The notes below the pieces were generated by a model. The model searched no databases. It had not been told where the DNA came from and saw nothing but the letters and a program-made list of their open reading frames with translations. Of a stretch of 64,000 bases of DNA, positions 24,494 through 37,470 are shown piece by piece. Position numbers and translations under genes: made by a program. The stretch lies in assembly GCA_030063045.1 (NCBI GenBank), contig JAQSEB010000055.1:1612001-1676000 (forward strand), given 5' to 3'. Source of the stretch: Pratylenchus scribneri. Lineage: Eukaryota; Nematoda; Chromadorea; Rhabditida; Pratylenchidae. The first letter of the stretch is position 1. Every line of letters begins with the position of its first letter.

Positions 24494-26403
24494 TTTTTTA
24501 GAATTTTATGATTAGTATGATTCGGTTTGGATTTGTTTGTTGATTATGGTTCATTTTGTATTCTAAAATCTTTTTTTTATATTAACCGTAAATGGCCATT
24601 GTGGATATATGGAATTTCATTTAATTTAAATGTAAGTGTTTACTTAGCCTTAATTTTCTCTTATTTTTGTTAAATTTGTCGGATGATCATAAAAGATTCA
24701 CATATAATCTTTCTGATTTGTAATTTGTATTAAAGTAATTTCTGCTATAATTATTGCTTTGTTAATGGCACACTCTGCAACAAAAAATTTTTGAAAATAA
24801 AATCATAGGTTAATTCATTTTCACTGTAAATTAAGTCACATGAGAAATGAGATTATGTTTGCTTAGCTTCTTCTACCCTTTAATAATTGCGCACAATTGT
24901 CAAATGATATTATCGTGATTTGCAAATTTTTATGGTCATTATTTATTTTGGCATATTTATCAAATTTATTTGAAACCATAATTAAATTTAATCTAACCTT
25001 TTAATTTTTCCATTAATATTCTTTTCTTCAATAATTATTCGAATTCATAGAAATGAATCAATTAAAATTCTTCTAAAGCAAAGCTTATAATTAAAAGTTT
25101 AATTAAAAACGAAAAGAGAGAAAATAGAAAATATTTAAATTAAAAATAAAAATTAGGCAGAATATGATTTAAAAATAAAAAATTGAGAATAAAAGAATGA
25201 TTATATGAATAAATTTGTTGTTTATTTTATGGATAAGATGGTCAAATAGAGAAATAGAAAAGTACAATTAAATATACTTTGATGATTAGTCGATATTTGT
25301 TCTAGTGGTTATGTGGTAAATGGTAATGCCATGATGCTAATGAAGTAAAAATTGGCGAATGGTACAATTATGAGTTATGACGCACACATTTTTATTAAAA
25401 ACTGCATTAAGCATACATCGTTTAATCATTGACATTTATAATGATTTATTTAATTAAAATTTTCTAAAAATGGCATTTAATTGGCAACATAAATTTGCAC
25501 CCTTTATTTTTGCCAACATCACCCCCTTTAAAATTTTGATGAACAATTCGGAATTTGTCTTTTAAATATCATCAAAATTCTCAACTCACGCCTCCGCATC
25601 TTCAACTAAGTTTACAATGAGTGTGTTCGTGCTAGTGTTCATATTCGTTGTATAATAAAAGTTAATGCTTTTCATTGTGGACACCCAAAATTCTTTAAAA
25701 TCAGGTTCGCGTGAACGAATTAATGTTTATGAAATAGACTCGAGCACAACAAGAAATATTTAGATAGACTTTTTAATAGTCCAAAATAATTAGCTTCTCA
25801 TTAATTTTTTCCATTCAAATAAACATTAAAGCATTTCATTTTGTAAATATGGAATCAATGTTTTAATTAATGAATATATTTCATAAATTTTTTCCTTTTC
25901 TGAGTAAATTGATCATGCATAAAAATTAATGTTCGATGATTTCCGTTTCGTTACGTATTATACAGAAATCAGATTTGTGTTGGTATTTCTTATCATCTTG
26001 ATTTTCATTTAAAAATTTTGACTATAATTTTAAAATGTGCATGGTCGGCTATGAAACTAAATTTGGTTTAATTCCATAATTTTAAATCAAAAATTAAATA
26101 GATATATCAACTTAAAATTAAATAAACAAAATATAGTCATAAGTTAATGATCATATATTAAACATTAAACCAATTTTTAACTAGAATTTAAATCATTTTT
26201 AATCTGATAATTAAATTAGTTAAATTTAACTAATTAAACTTCATATAAATATGTTGATTAATTTAATTCAATTAATGAGCATAAAATAAAGCCTATATTT
26301 TAGTCAAATCATTTTAAAGAAATCTTATTTTTCAAAGAACATTTACTAAATTGATTCTATATTCCGAAATTATTAAAATCAAAAATCTTCTAAAGAATCA
26401 ATT
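24494..26403. other. Intergenic region containing the duplicated Srsx upstream block
   Basis: No gene is recognised. The part from about 25775 to 26403 is clearly similar to about 30840-31442 upstream of Srsx copy C (shared words ATTAGCTTCTCATTAATTTT, TGATCATGCATAAAAATTAA, TTTTGACTATAATTTTAAAA). The duplicated unit therefore included the promoter region as well as the gene. Confidence 0.7.
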
Positions 26404-29400
26404 ATGAACAATAATTCTTTCATTGATCAAATGAATCCGGTGAGGCAATCAGAAAAAATCAAATTTTATTTTAATAAATTGCACAGGTTTATTCGGCCTT
26501 CAAAGAGCCTGGTTTCCATTTGGGTTTATTCCTGCCTGCATTGGTCTATGCAATTTTGGCAATGATTGGCATACCATTGAATGCAAGCGTTTGTTGGGTG
26601 ACAATCAAACATCGGTAGAAAATTTGTAATTGGGAAAGATTTAGAAAATGGTAATTGGTAAACCTTTTTTATCAAAAGTATTTCCTTTGTGCAATTAAGA
26701 AAGAAAAACAAGAAATTTGCCTCCATTCTCCATTAGTTAAATTTAATTTATAACATTCTTTTTAAGTCTATTACCGACAACAGTTACTATACCATGTATC
26801 ATATTTGCAAATAACAACAATCAAGATAGACAAATATGATTAAAAATGGTTATAAATCAAATTTCAATATCGGTTTAGCTTAATCTATGACTCGTTATTA
26901 AATATATTTATTCAAAATAATAACCGTATATTATAACAGTTCACTCCGATACAACACTTGCATTTTGCTCGCCCTCGATTCTTTCTTCGCTATTCTCCAT
27001 CAATTGGGCCATTTCAATTTTTTGTTCATTGCCTTGAGTGGCATCAATTTCTATCCCCTTCAATTGGCTCTACCTATTCAGCTCTATTCTGTCGTTGGAT
27101 GCAATTCTGGTTTCAATCAGGTTTTAAGCCTTTTTCTTTTGTAAAGAATAAATAGCTCAAATTAAATGGTTTAATAAATATAAAAAAGCATATTTTGCCA
27201 ATAATAATAATTATTATTATTGCTTATTTTATTCTTTTTTGTATTAATATTCATTCCCTTTTCATAAAAGATCAAATGCATCCGCCAAAAAATGTTTGCA
27301 GACAAATTTTTTTTTAATGTTCGCTAAAAAAATTTTTTTTTTAGATAAAAAGGATAACTATTCAATTCATATCAATAAACAAAAAACCGATTATTTCTTC
27401 CCTTTTTTTTGACTTATTGTGAAGGCATTCAATAAAATGGCTGACTAATGGGAAATTACAAATTATCAGAAAAGTGTAATTTTTGAATTATATTTTTGCA
27501 GGTGGCATTGCTCAGCCTGGATCGGCTCTTTTCGGTTATGGCCCCAATTTACTATCGTCAATTGGATCAGCGCAAATATATTTGTTGTCATCTTATAATA
27601 AACGCCGCCTTGAATGCTTTTTATCTTCTACAAATCATTCCGGCAGCAAATCTCCTACCGGAATGGCCGTGTATTGGTTTCGTTGGTGAATTCATGGCAT
27701 TTCCCACAGTTGGACCAATTTTCTGGACAACATGTTTAGGAATATTTTTTGCTACAATTTTGACATATTTGTTTGTGGGCATCATGATCAAGTTAAAGAC
27801 AGGCAAGTTTTAGGCAAAATAAATTTTATTATTTATTAGATTTTCCAGTTACAGATTCTTTTAAATAACTCTAATTTAATCTATGGTTGTGCCCCGCATT
27901 GCGGGGGCAGCGTTTACGGGGACGGCGATATGTGGGGACGGGGGTGACCCTCGCGGGCACAGGCGTAATTTAAATTTTTTTTTAAAAGCCTAATTTTTGA
28001 AATTAAAAAAATTTTCGGAAAAAAATTTCAGCCTAAAAATAATCGCGTATTGGGAATTTTTTTTATCAAAAATAAACCTATAGCGAAAAATTTTAACCAA
28101 AAATTTAAAAAAATCTGCTCAAAAGTTCAATATCATATCTTATTTTTTTTTAAAAATCCAATAATATGGGTTGCATGTTCACTCCCGCGAGGGGGCGAGG
28201 GTGTGGCACTTGCGGTGACGGGGATTTGCGGGGACAGGGGTGAGGCCCAAAAGTACGGGGATAGGAAGATGGAGGCTGTACTGGATTTAAACAATTAGAA
28301 AAAAACGGAAGCTTTTTCCAACTCTTTTTCTTTACTTTTATCTTCTTCTGATAAAAATACAGAGCTGCCCACCCCCTCCCCCCCCCACGTCCCTTTCTCC
28401 GCCGGGGATGGGGGCGCAACCCTAATTTAATCTTTTTTTTATCCCCACCCTCGATTTTGAAATACTCATAAAATTAAATTTTATTGTATTTTCTTCTTAT
28501 TATTATTTAAGAAAGCCTTATAAAATTATTTTAAATTTTTTAGAAATGTCAGCAAAAGGAGTTAGACTTATTAGTCCAAAAGGGGAATGTATATGTTGCG
28601 CCCGAAACGCGGAATTGTCCATTCCCGGGAATGGATGGCCATCCCAAATCGGGAATCACGGTTTCTAGCATCGTACAGACTCGAGAGTCGGCTCATTCGA
28701 TTCGTCATGGTCGATTTACTATATGAAATTTCAATTACAGACCCCTAAACCCTAATCTTAGCCCCTAAACCCTAGCCCAAAGCCCCTAAAACCCATGCTA
28801 CCCTGAACCATAACCCTAACCCTAACCCTAGCCCCTAAAACGGTCTGTAATTGAAATTTCATATAGTAAATCGACCATGCCGAATCGAATGAGCCTACTC
28901 TCGAGTCTGTACGATGCCTAAAAATCGAGATTCCCGATTTGGGATGGCCCAGATACCTGTCCAATCCCAGGAATGGACAATTCCCGGAATTGTACGTTAC
29001 ATATATATGTTGCGCCGAATCTGGGGAATTTACTATTCCTCTGTGAATGGTTAATGAATTTGGGGAAAATGAAATAAAAACAGAACCGGGCTATATAAAA
29101 TCAGAACAGACGGAAATAAATTCGGCTGAAATAAAATCAGAATTGTCCTTTTTACATATTATTTTCTTTCATTTTATTGTAATTTAAACTTAAAAACTCA
29201 TAATGATAAGAAATAGGAATTTAATCAGAACAAAAAATCAGAATATCCTGATATTCTTTTCTAACTTTTCTTATTTGATTACTGTCTTTTCTTATTTATG
29301 ATTTTTTTTTATTTAATTTCCCTTCGTTCTGTTTGTATTTCAGCCTGTTCTGATTTTATATAAGTCAGTTCTGATTTTATTTCCACATGTTCTGATTTTA

Positions 29401-30300
29401 TTTCTGTCTGTTCTGATTTTTTATAAGCCAGTTCTGATTTTATATAGGAAATTTCTGATTTTATATAAGCCAGTTCTGATTTTATTTCCACATGTTCTGA
29501 TTTTATTTCTGTCTGTTCTGATTTTTATAAGCCAGTTCTGATTTTATATAGCCCGGTTCTGTTTTTATATAAGCCAGTTCTGATTTTATTTCTGTCTGTT
29601 CTGATTTTTTATAAGCCAGTTCTGATTTTATATAGGCCATTTCTGATTTTATATAAGCCAGTTCTGATTTTATTTCCACATGTTCTGATTTTATTTCTGT
29701 CTGTTCTGATTTTTATAAGCCAGTTCTGATTTTATATAGCCCGGTTCTGTTTTTATTTCATTTTCCCCAAATTCGTTAACGATTCCGAGGAATCGTCAAT
29801 TCCCCTGATTCGGCGCAACATATATACGGTATTTATATTTTTTTCATATAAAGGTAACTTCGAAATATAATATTTTAATTTACAGAAGTGGCAAACGAAA
29901 GACAACAAAAAATTTATCGTTCCCTACTCTTGATTGTCATAATCAATGTTGGCAGCTATTTATGGGCATTAATTTTGAATGTTCTTATTAAATTATCCCT
30001 ATTACCTGCTATCTCTCTATTACAACTTTGGTATATAAAATTGTTCACAAGCGGTCTAATTTTAAATATTGGAGTAATGTCAAATGCGCCAATTCTCTAT
30101 TATAACAGGTAAATCTCTAATTTTAATAATTGTTAAAAAATTATTTTATTTCCCTTTTTAGCATTGATTATCGAAATGCATATAAAAAGGAATTTAAATT
30201 GTTTCGATTATTCCGAATTATTTTCATCAAAGAACAAGAACAATCTTCAACAATTATTCAAGTTTATCCAATTACGAAAACACAAATGAATATTAAATAA
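26404..30300 (+). CDS. Srsx-family chemoreceptor GPCR, copy B (6 exons, 335 aa)
   Basis: Exons 26404-26439, 26487-26614, 26940-27120, 27502-27802, 29886-30108, 30162-30300. Exon lengths equal those of copy A except the longer last exon, and the frame is intact. It has the same Srsx features (LLALDSFF, LHQLGHF-type, LSLDRLFSVMAPIYY, SNAPILYYNSIDYRNAYKKEF). Intron 4 starts with a GC donor (ACAG|gcaag) instead of the GT in copy A, and has swollen to about 2.1 kb because three inverted-repeat elements lie in it. Sequence differences from copy A are spread through all exons. Likely a functional receptor. The effect of the inserted intron on splicing is unknown. Confidence 0.87.
27882..28424. mobile_element. 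543-bp hAT-like MITE in intron 4 of Srsx copy B
   Basis: The ends TATGGTTGTGCCCC / GGGGGCGCAACCCTA are imperfect inverted repeats related to the element at 22875. They are flanked by an exact 8-bp duplication ATTTAATC (27874-27881 and 28425-28432). The arms are GC-rich, the centre AT-rich. The target duplication differs from that of the 22875 element, so this is an independent insertion rather than an inherited one. Confidence 0.82.
28594..29001. mobile_element. 408-bp foldback element with TTAGGG-like core, TA target duplication
   Basis: Arms of about 150 bp are inverted repeats (CATCCCAAATCGGGAATC, CATCGTACAGACTCGAGAGT, GGTCGATTTACTATATGAAA each have a counterpart on the right). The ends are TGTTGCGCC on the left and its degenerate complement on the right, with TA on both sides. 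The centre at 28745-28840 is an irregular run of CCCTAAACCC/CCCTAACCC words. Intronic in Srsx copy B. Confidence 0.85.
29008..29820. mobile_element. 813-bp foldback element with internal TTCTGATTTTAT minisatellite
   Basis: The terminal arms TGTTGCGCCGAATC / GATTCGGCGCAACA are exact, and further arm homology includes AATTTGGGGAAAATGAAATA. TA flanks both ends. It begins only six bases after the previous element. The interior (about 29340-29745) is a tandem array of TTCTGATTTTAT-containing units with a higher-order repeat of roughly 190 bp. The frames on the minus strand reading repeated KSE/IKSEL are by-products. No transposase is present. Confidence 0.85.
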
Positions 30301-31442
30301 ATGATACAGTATTTATTTACTAATGTGAATAAATTCTAAAAATTTAACAAATAAAAATTTATTTTCTTTAGAAAAAATAGTTTCAATGAAAATTTATTTT
30401 GATTGAGACAATTTTTCTGCAATTTTTCTATAGGAATGTATCAAAGCATAGTGAGAGAAAACCAAGGTTAATAAAAAAAATAGTGAATATAAAGTTAAAT
30501 ACATGTTGATGATTGTGGATTGTCGTCTTTTGTTCTTGTGATTTTGCCATACCATCGTAATTGACATGAGTATAAAAGTGTTATATGCAACAGGAGTATG
30601 GCACACTTGTGATTATGCATATATTTTTAAATAAAATTATATTAAGCTGATGTGAGTTAGCTTGATTATTGTAATTTTTTAAATGCAATTTTGTGTTTTT
30701 AAATATGGCTTTAATTAGCAAATTATAAAATTTATACAAAAAAATTTTGTCATGCATTTTTCCAGTTTCTAAATGCACTATTCTGAATTTGTCCTTTAAA
30801 TATCATCAATTCTCGCCGCACGCCTCCGCAGACTATTTATTAGTCCAAAATAATTAGCTTCTCATTAATTTTTTCCATTCGAATAAACAATAAAGCATTT
30901 CATTTTGGAAATATGGAATCAGTGTATGAGTTAATGAATATTTTTCAAAAAATTTTTCCCTTTTCTGAGTAAATTGATCATGCATAAAAATTAATTTTCG
31001 ATGATTTCCATTTCGTTGTGTTTTATACAGAAATTTTCTTATCACCTTGATTTTCACTTAAAAATTTTGACTATAATTTTAAAATGTGCATGGTTGGCTA
31101 TGAAACAAAATTTGGTTTATTGCCATAATTTAAATTAAAAATTAAATTTATATATCAATATAAAATTAATAAAATAAATAATAAACAGAATATAGTCATA
31201 AATTAATGATCATATATTAAACGTTAAACCCATTTTTAACTAGAATTTAAATTAGTTAAATTTAACTAATTAAATATCATAAAAATATGTCATTAATTTA
31301 ATTCAAATATTCAAATTATGAGTAAAAAAATAAAGCCTATATCAAATCATTTTAAATTAAATCTTATTTTTCAAAGAACATTTATTAAATTGATTCTATA
31401 TTCCGAAATTATTAAAATCAAAAATCTTCTAAAGAATCAATT
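30301..31442. other. Intergenic region with Srsx upstream block, second copy
   Basis: Contains the counterpart (about 30840-31442) of the block upstream of copy B. A 70-codon minus-strand frame at 30394-30606 has one hydrophobic segment (LYSLFFLLTLVFSHYALI) but no further support, so it is not called as a gene. Confidence 0.6.
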
Positions 31443-33390
31443 ATGAACAATAATTCTTCCATTGATCAAATGAATCCGGTGAATAAAATGAGATAAATGA
31501 ATAATTTTTAATAAATGTTTTAGGTATATTTGGCCTTTAAAGAGTCCGGTTTCCATTGGGGTTTATTCCTTCCTGCATTTATGTATGCAATTATTGCAAT
31601 GATTGGTGTACCGTTGAATGCCAGTGTTTGCTGGGTGACCATTAAAAATAGGTTAGAAATTTTATTTGATAGGAATATTGAAAAAAAAATTTATATAAGA
31701 AACATTTTGCTATTTTAATTGATATGCAAGAATCTGGCTTCCATTTTTTCCAATTTATGCAAAAATTGTTAGCATGCTGCCAAAATTTATCATAGATAGG
31801 TAACATTACTAAATGTTGGCTTCACTTAATGAATTCCGTCAGCTAATTTGAATTATTATAACGAGTAGACCGAAATAAATCAACGCCTTTTTTTAAAAAA
31901 TTTTAGTTCCCTGCGAGGTAACACCTGCATTCTTCTAGCCCTCGATTCCTTCTTCGCAATTCTTCATCAATTGGGCCATTTCAATTTTTTGGTCATTGCC
32001 ATGAGTGGCATCAATTTTTATCCCCTTCGATTGGCTCTTCCTATTCAAATCTATTCTGTCATTGGTGTATATTCCGATTCCATGCAAGTATAAATGTTTT
32101 TATTTTTTTTTCAAATCTATTTTTGAACCAAAAAATAAAATTAAAAATTCGATGCATCTTAATGAACCAATGGTATATGATTTGTGAATGTACTTATTAG
32201 GCCAAATCATTATAATTATTTTGGCATTATGCATTTTTTCATTTTCAATGTTTTTTTTCGGAAAATTAATTACTATCTATTATTAAATATAATTCTGAAA
32301 CTAGGTTGCATTGCTCGGCTTCGACCGTCTCTTTTCTATCATGGCCCCACTCTACTATCGTCAATTGGATCAGCGCAAATATATTTTTGGGCATATTTTG
32401 GCCAATGCCGCCATCACTTCCTTCGATCTTACACAAATGATTCCGGCAGCAAATAGCTTACCTGAATGGCAATGCACCGGTTTTATTGCTGATTTGATGA
32501 CTTTACCCAATCTTCCATCAATTTTATGGACAATTGGTTTAGGAATATTTTCTGCAACAATTTTGGCATATTTACTAGTGGGAATTATGGTCAAACTGAA
32601 GACAGGCATGTTTCTATGATGAATAAAATTTGTATTTTTTTTTTTTAAATTTAAAAAAATGCTGAAATTATATAGTATTATAATAAATGTATTAATGGTA
32701 CTTTCCCATTATCTGGGGGGCAAAGTCAATATCTGGGGGGCGGGCGCCTCCTTAAAAATAGCCTATGCCCCCCAGATAATGGGAAAGAACCGTATTAATA
32801 AATTTTTTTAAATTTTTATAATTTTTTTAAAATTCTCAAAATGCAAAAAAAAATAATTAGGGTGCCGGAATCCAATTTTACTAATCTCGAAATCAATCAA
32901 TATATTTTTTAATTTTACAGAAGTTGCAAATGAAAGACAACAGAAAATTTATTTCTCATTATTTTTGATTGTCCTAATCAATGTTGGCAGTCAATTTTTT
33001 AGTTTTATCTTAAATTTACTCTTCAACCTTTCTCTTATACCAGTCTCATTATTACAATTTTGGTATATAAATATATTTACTAATGCCTTATCATTAAATA
33101 TTGGAACAATGTCAAATGCACCAATTCTTTATTATAACAGGTAAAATTTAAAAAAAAATTTTTAAATAAAAATAATTATAATTTAATTTAATAAAAATAA
33201 AATACAATTTTGTTTGAAAATTTTTCATTTAATTTTTTTATTCCATTTTAGCATTGATTATCGAAATGCATATAAAAAGGAATTTAAATCGTTTCGATTA
33301 TTCCGAATTATTTTCATCAGAGGACAAGAACAATCGTCAACAATTATTCGAGTTTGTCCAATTGCGAAAACACAAATGAATATTAAATGA
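31443..33390 (+). CDS. Srsx-family chemoreceptor GPCR, copy C (6 exons, 334 aa)
   Basis: Exons 31443-31478, 31524-31651, 31907-32087, 32305-32605, 32921-33140, 33252-33390. They have the same lengths and phases as copies A and B except exon 5, which is one codon shorter. Motifs: VPLNASVCWVTIKN, LLALDSFFAILHQLGHFNF, LGFDRLFSIMAPLYY (Phe for Leu before the Asp), SNAPILYYNSIDYRNAYKKEF. Intron 4 begins with a GC donor (ACAG|gcatg), shared with copy B but not A. It is the most diverged copy in the extracellular and TM5-TM6 segments (ICRSK-free ITSFDLTQM, LLFNLSLIP), which suggests ligand divergence by inference. Confidence 0.87.
32697..32791. repeat. 95-bp palindrome in intron 4 of Srsx copy C
   Basis: 26-bp arms GGTACTTTCCCATTATCTGG... 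and the near-perfect complement ending ...CCCATTATC-type (one mismatch) enclose a short spacer that repeats ATCTGGGGGGC. It occupies the same intron in which copies A and B carry other inverted-repeat elements. Confidence 0.85.
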
Positions 33391-34797
33391 AAATTTTGCT
33401 TAATATAATGTGGATAAAATTTTTAAAAGTAAAATGTTTTTTTTGCAAAATATAGTTTTAAATAAAATTTTACTTTTGGATTAAATAACGCGATTTGATG
33501 TTACGATTCGATATATCTTTTTCACGTAACTTACTTTTTAATTTGGAACTACTTCTCATTTAACCGACAAACAAAAACAAAAAACACATTAATAAATGCT
33601 AAAAATGGACATTACCAAAAAATTTTGTCAACAATAAAATAAAAGTATAATAAGGAAAAAAATTCATGTTTTTTCCAGCTGCCAGAAAATGCTCACATTT
33701 ATTTATTATTACTTTTGCTCAACTCGTTTCCCCTCAATTCATAAACAATTTCCCATACATTTTTTTATTGTGCAAAACTCTTCTCAATGCAAAAGGTTTT
33801 GTTCAATGAAGGAACACATCCCATCCATTCATTTTTATAACCACACATGCTATGTACGACTCTTCTCGTTCAGTCGATCAAAAATCGCCAAAAATGCGTT
33901 TGGAATGATCCGCAGATAATCAATATTATTTGAGCGCAAATTCTGCAAAATATAGAAAAATACAACTATCCCTAAGCACTAAATTCAGATTCATAAATTT
34001 GGTATTTTATCGGAAGAATATTTTTTTGCGTTCACAATTTTTTGGTGTTTAACTTTTGGTAGTTAAATTTTTAGGTGCGCTTCTTGCATTATTTTCGGCT
34101 TTTGGTTGCATAAAATATCAAGGAAACCCTCTCTCTTATATCATTCAAATTTTTAACTTCCTTAATAAAAATTTGTCGTGGGAAAAATTCGAGCACACTA
34201 ATTAGATTCTATTAAAAATGCCTCAACATTTTCTCATTGATATAATAATTCATTTTGGCCCAAAACATAAAGTGTATTAAAAATGACAGCTTTACCTATT
34301 TTTAAATTTAATTAAAAAAATAAATGTTTACTCGTTCTCTGTGAGAAAACATTTAATTTGTTTTTCTCAAATATTTTTCTACCATTTCAAGTCAAATTGT
34401 ATTGACGTAAAAATAAGTCATAAAAATATGTTTTTCGTCCTGTATTTATATAAAATAAGGCGAAAATTGTGGGAAATTCATTAGTCGATTTTTTTCGAAA
34501 TATTTTTTAATAATTCTTTTATTAAATCAAAAATTTTTAATAATCTAAGATTTAGAGTCAGATTTTTTCTAATTTAGAAAAAAAAACATTTTTAGTTAAT
34601 TAATTCTTTAAAGGACTTTTAAAATGATATATTATTAAGCATAAGATCAGAGTAATTGTAAAATGAATTTAAAAATTCCAAATTTTTCCATATACCTATT
34701 TAAAAATTTAAAAAATTAATTAAATTTTGATGTTTTTATTTTGTATTTTAAGTTCAATTCAAAATTGAAACAAGCAAATTAATTTATTAAAAATATT
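33391..34797. other. Intergenic region, no gene recognised
   Basis: AT-rich. A 76-codon frame at 33689-33919 has no recognisable feature. Otherwise nothing that I can support. Confidence 0.5.
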
Positions 34798-37470
34798 ATG
34801 CCATTTGCACCAGGCCCGGGTGCTGCCATCGCCACCGTCTATATTATTATCAGCATGCCGTTGTTGGTGCTGCAATTGGCCACACTTCCGGTTAGTAAAA
34901 AATTATTTATAAAATTTAAATTATGTATTAATAGCTTATTAGCTTTAATACATTAATTCAAAACTGGTCATACTAGTTATGAATTTAGCTTCCATTATGT
35001 CGAATTTAAGACAATCTTGGTAACCAAATTCAATAATTAACAAAGATAGGTAGATCAAATGTTGCCATTTCCTTATCAAAATAAACAAATATTACTGAAA
35101 TAAGTCAAATTTGTGCATTAAAAATTAGTCTATAAATCTTATCAATTAATTAAAAATTTTGAATAAAATTCATTTATTTTCTAAGTTGTTCATCATTCAT
35201 AAAAATTATCGGGAGAAGACATGTTTTCGAATTTTGTTCACAAATGGAATCACCGATTGCATCCAACTCTCAACAATGGCCGTTTTTGCCATCATCAATT
35301 TGTGTGTCGAAGAAATGAGCCAAACAATGCAAAAGGTCATTCAAATCCAATGCAAATTTGCGTAAAGTACGCTTTAAGATTTGAAGATGATGATAAAAAC
35401 GATTTAAAAATTAAATCCGGATTTACGAATAAACCCGGATTTAGCCTTAAATCCGGAGATGAGAATAAGATCTGAGAACATTTAAATTTTCTTTTTAAGA
35501 TTAAGTTTTATTAATTTAAATGTTTATATTAATAAATTTTCATAGATTGGCGCCGCAATTATGTTGCAAATATTTTGCCTCGTCGTTTTTCAACATTTTT
35601 TGCTTGCACTGAATCGACTGGTTGTAATTTTGCGTCCTCGTAATTTGGGCAGAAAATTTCCATTGAGCGAAGAAATGGAAGCACATTTATTCAATGTTAT
35701 TTTAAAAATTATATTCAATTTCAAATCCATTTAAAATATTTATTAGTAAAATTTACATATTCCTTTAAAAAATCTTTCCCGATTTTTTGGCTAATTAAAT
35801 TAATAATTAATAAAAATTTATTCTTTTAACATTTTTATTAATTTGACAAAAACTCCTAGCTATGGGTTTGGAAGTAAGTGTGAAATCTTGGAGAAATATT
35901 TTTTGTTCTATTTTTGAAATTTTCTTTTCCAATTCTCTGTTAGTCTCTAGAAAAAAACACACTTAAGTAAAAAGGCTCTGTTTTTAATTATAAAAATTTT
36001 TATAGCAATTTTTTGCTTAAATAACAAATCTATAACCCTAGAATATTAGTCAATTATGCCAGAGAAAATTATTAAAGAAATATTTAAAAATATTAAATAA
36101 AAGTGTGCCACATATTTCGCAGGCAATGCATTTTATAATTTGGCTTCTCTATTTGTTGAATGTGGCCGCATTTCTCAGCCCATATTGTGGTGGACTTTTC
36201 GATAGGGAAAAAAGCAGCTTTTATTACGATTTATCGCTGCCATATACGGCAGTTTACCATGACATTGCTTTCTACATTATCAACATTTTGCCGGCCATTT
36301 GTTTTGCCATCTACATTTGGATTATTTGGATGGCTAAACAAGTACAGTGCTTTTTATGAGAAAATTTAAAACGATTTTTTTGAAAAATATTTGATTTGAT
36401 AAATTAATAGAGGAACAATAAATAATATTTACTATAAGAAAATGCCGTAAGAAAACGATTTTAATAGATAATAAATCATTCTTCTCTAATTTTTATATTA
36501 AAATCAATTTATTGCCAAATAATTATTTATGTTGGCAGAAAAAAAACAGAGTTAAACTGATTTTTATGTAATTGTAGAAAGAAATTTAATTAAATAATAA
36601 AAATCATTTAATAAGATGCAAGCGATTTAACATAATAATAAAACCAGTTTTATATCAAAAATTGAGTCGACAATAATGAATTGTTTTTATGATTAATAAA
36701 TGATTTAATTAAAAAAAATGAAATAGATTTGTGGTAAAAAATGAAACCGGTTTAAAGAAGAAAATTATTTCAAAATTTCTATTATTTAAATGAAAAAAAA
36801 ATCCACAAATAGAGCCGACGTCGAATGCAAAAAGGCCAATCAGCGGAGGCCGCACTCAGCCCATATGAATTCAATTTGTTGCTCCAATCCATCATTCTTT
36901 ACACAATAATGACTGTACTAATTTTGGAATGGAAATTGCTGGGCGGTGTTTCCATTGTTTGGCAGGCAGCACTGATTGAAACGCCCTATTTGCTGTTTTG
37001 TGGGCTAAATCCATTCCTCTATTTGGCAATGAACAAGTTAGTAAACTGTCAAAAAAAGCTTCTTGCTCAACCGAATTTTACTAATTGATTAATATCTCTA
37101 AAATTTCTGCAGCTCTTATTGAAATTTTCACGTCAATTTTGTAAACTCTTTCCATAGATAATTTTGAATGATTAATCAAAAATTAATTTGACAGCCAGCA
37201 TAAATTATGAAAAAAAATTTGACCAATTTTTTTTTAGCTTTTTATCATTTTTTTTTCTAATTCATAATAATTCGTAGGAATATATAACGGTATCAAAACT
37301 TATAAATTTTAAACTAAATTTATTTTCAATTGAAAAGTTGCTACAATGAGCAAAGTTCGGTTTGTATTATACAAATGAGCCAATTATTTTATTTTATTGA
37401 ATTTGGTAAAATTATTTAAATTTTCAGGGAATTTCGTAAACGATTTTGTGTTTTGTACCATATTGGATGA
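34798..37470 (+). CDS. Nematode 7TM chemoreceptor-like GPCR (Srt/Srx-like; 6 exons, 292 aa)
   Basis: Exons 34798-34890, 35186-35335, 35546-35695, 36123-36341, 36813-37036, 37428-37470; phases 0,0,0,0,2. The translation has seven hydrophobic segments: IATVYIIISMPLLVLQLATL, the TNGITDCIQLSTMAVFAIINL segment, IFCLVVFQHFLLALNRLVVI with the DRY-equivalent NRLVVILRP, FIIWLLYLLNVAAFL, IAFYIINILPAICFAIYIWI, LLLQSIILYTIMTVLIL and LLFCGLNPFLYLAMNK, followed by a short basic tail EFRKRF. This architecture fits the Srt/Srx group of nematode chemoreceptors. I cannot decide which family. It is clearly not a copy of its Srsx or Srg-like neighbours. No lesion is seen. Confidence 0.75.

Noticed and set aside
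29309..29491. 60-codon frame with repeated KSE motif
   Set aside because: Translation of the TTCTGATTTTAT tandem array inside a foldback element.
30394..30606. Minus-strand 70-codon frame with one membrane segment
   Set aside because: No counterpart near the other Srsx copies and no homology; hydrophobic frames are common in AT-rich DNA.
33689..33919. 76-codon plus-strand frame
   Set aside because: No signal peptide, domain or splice context.
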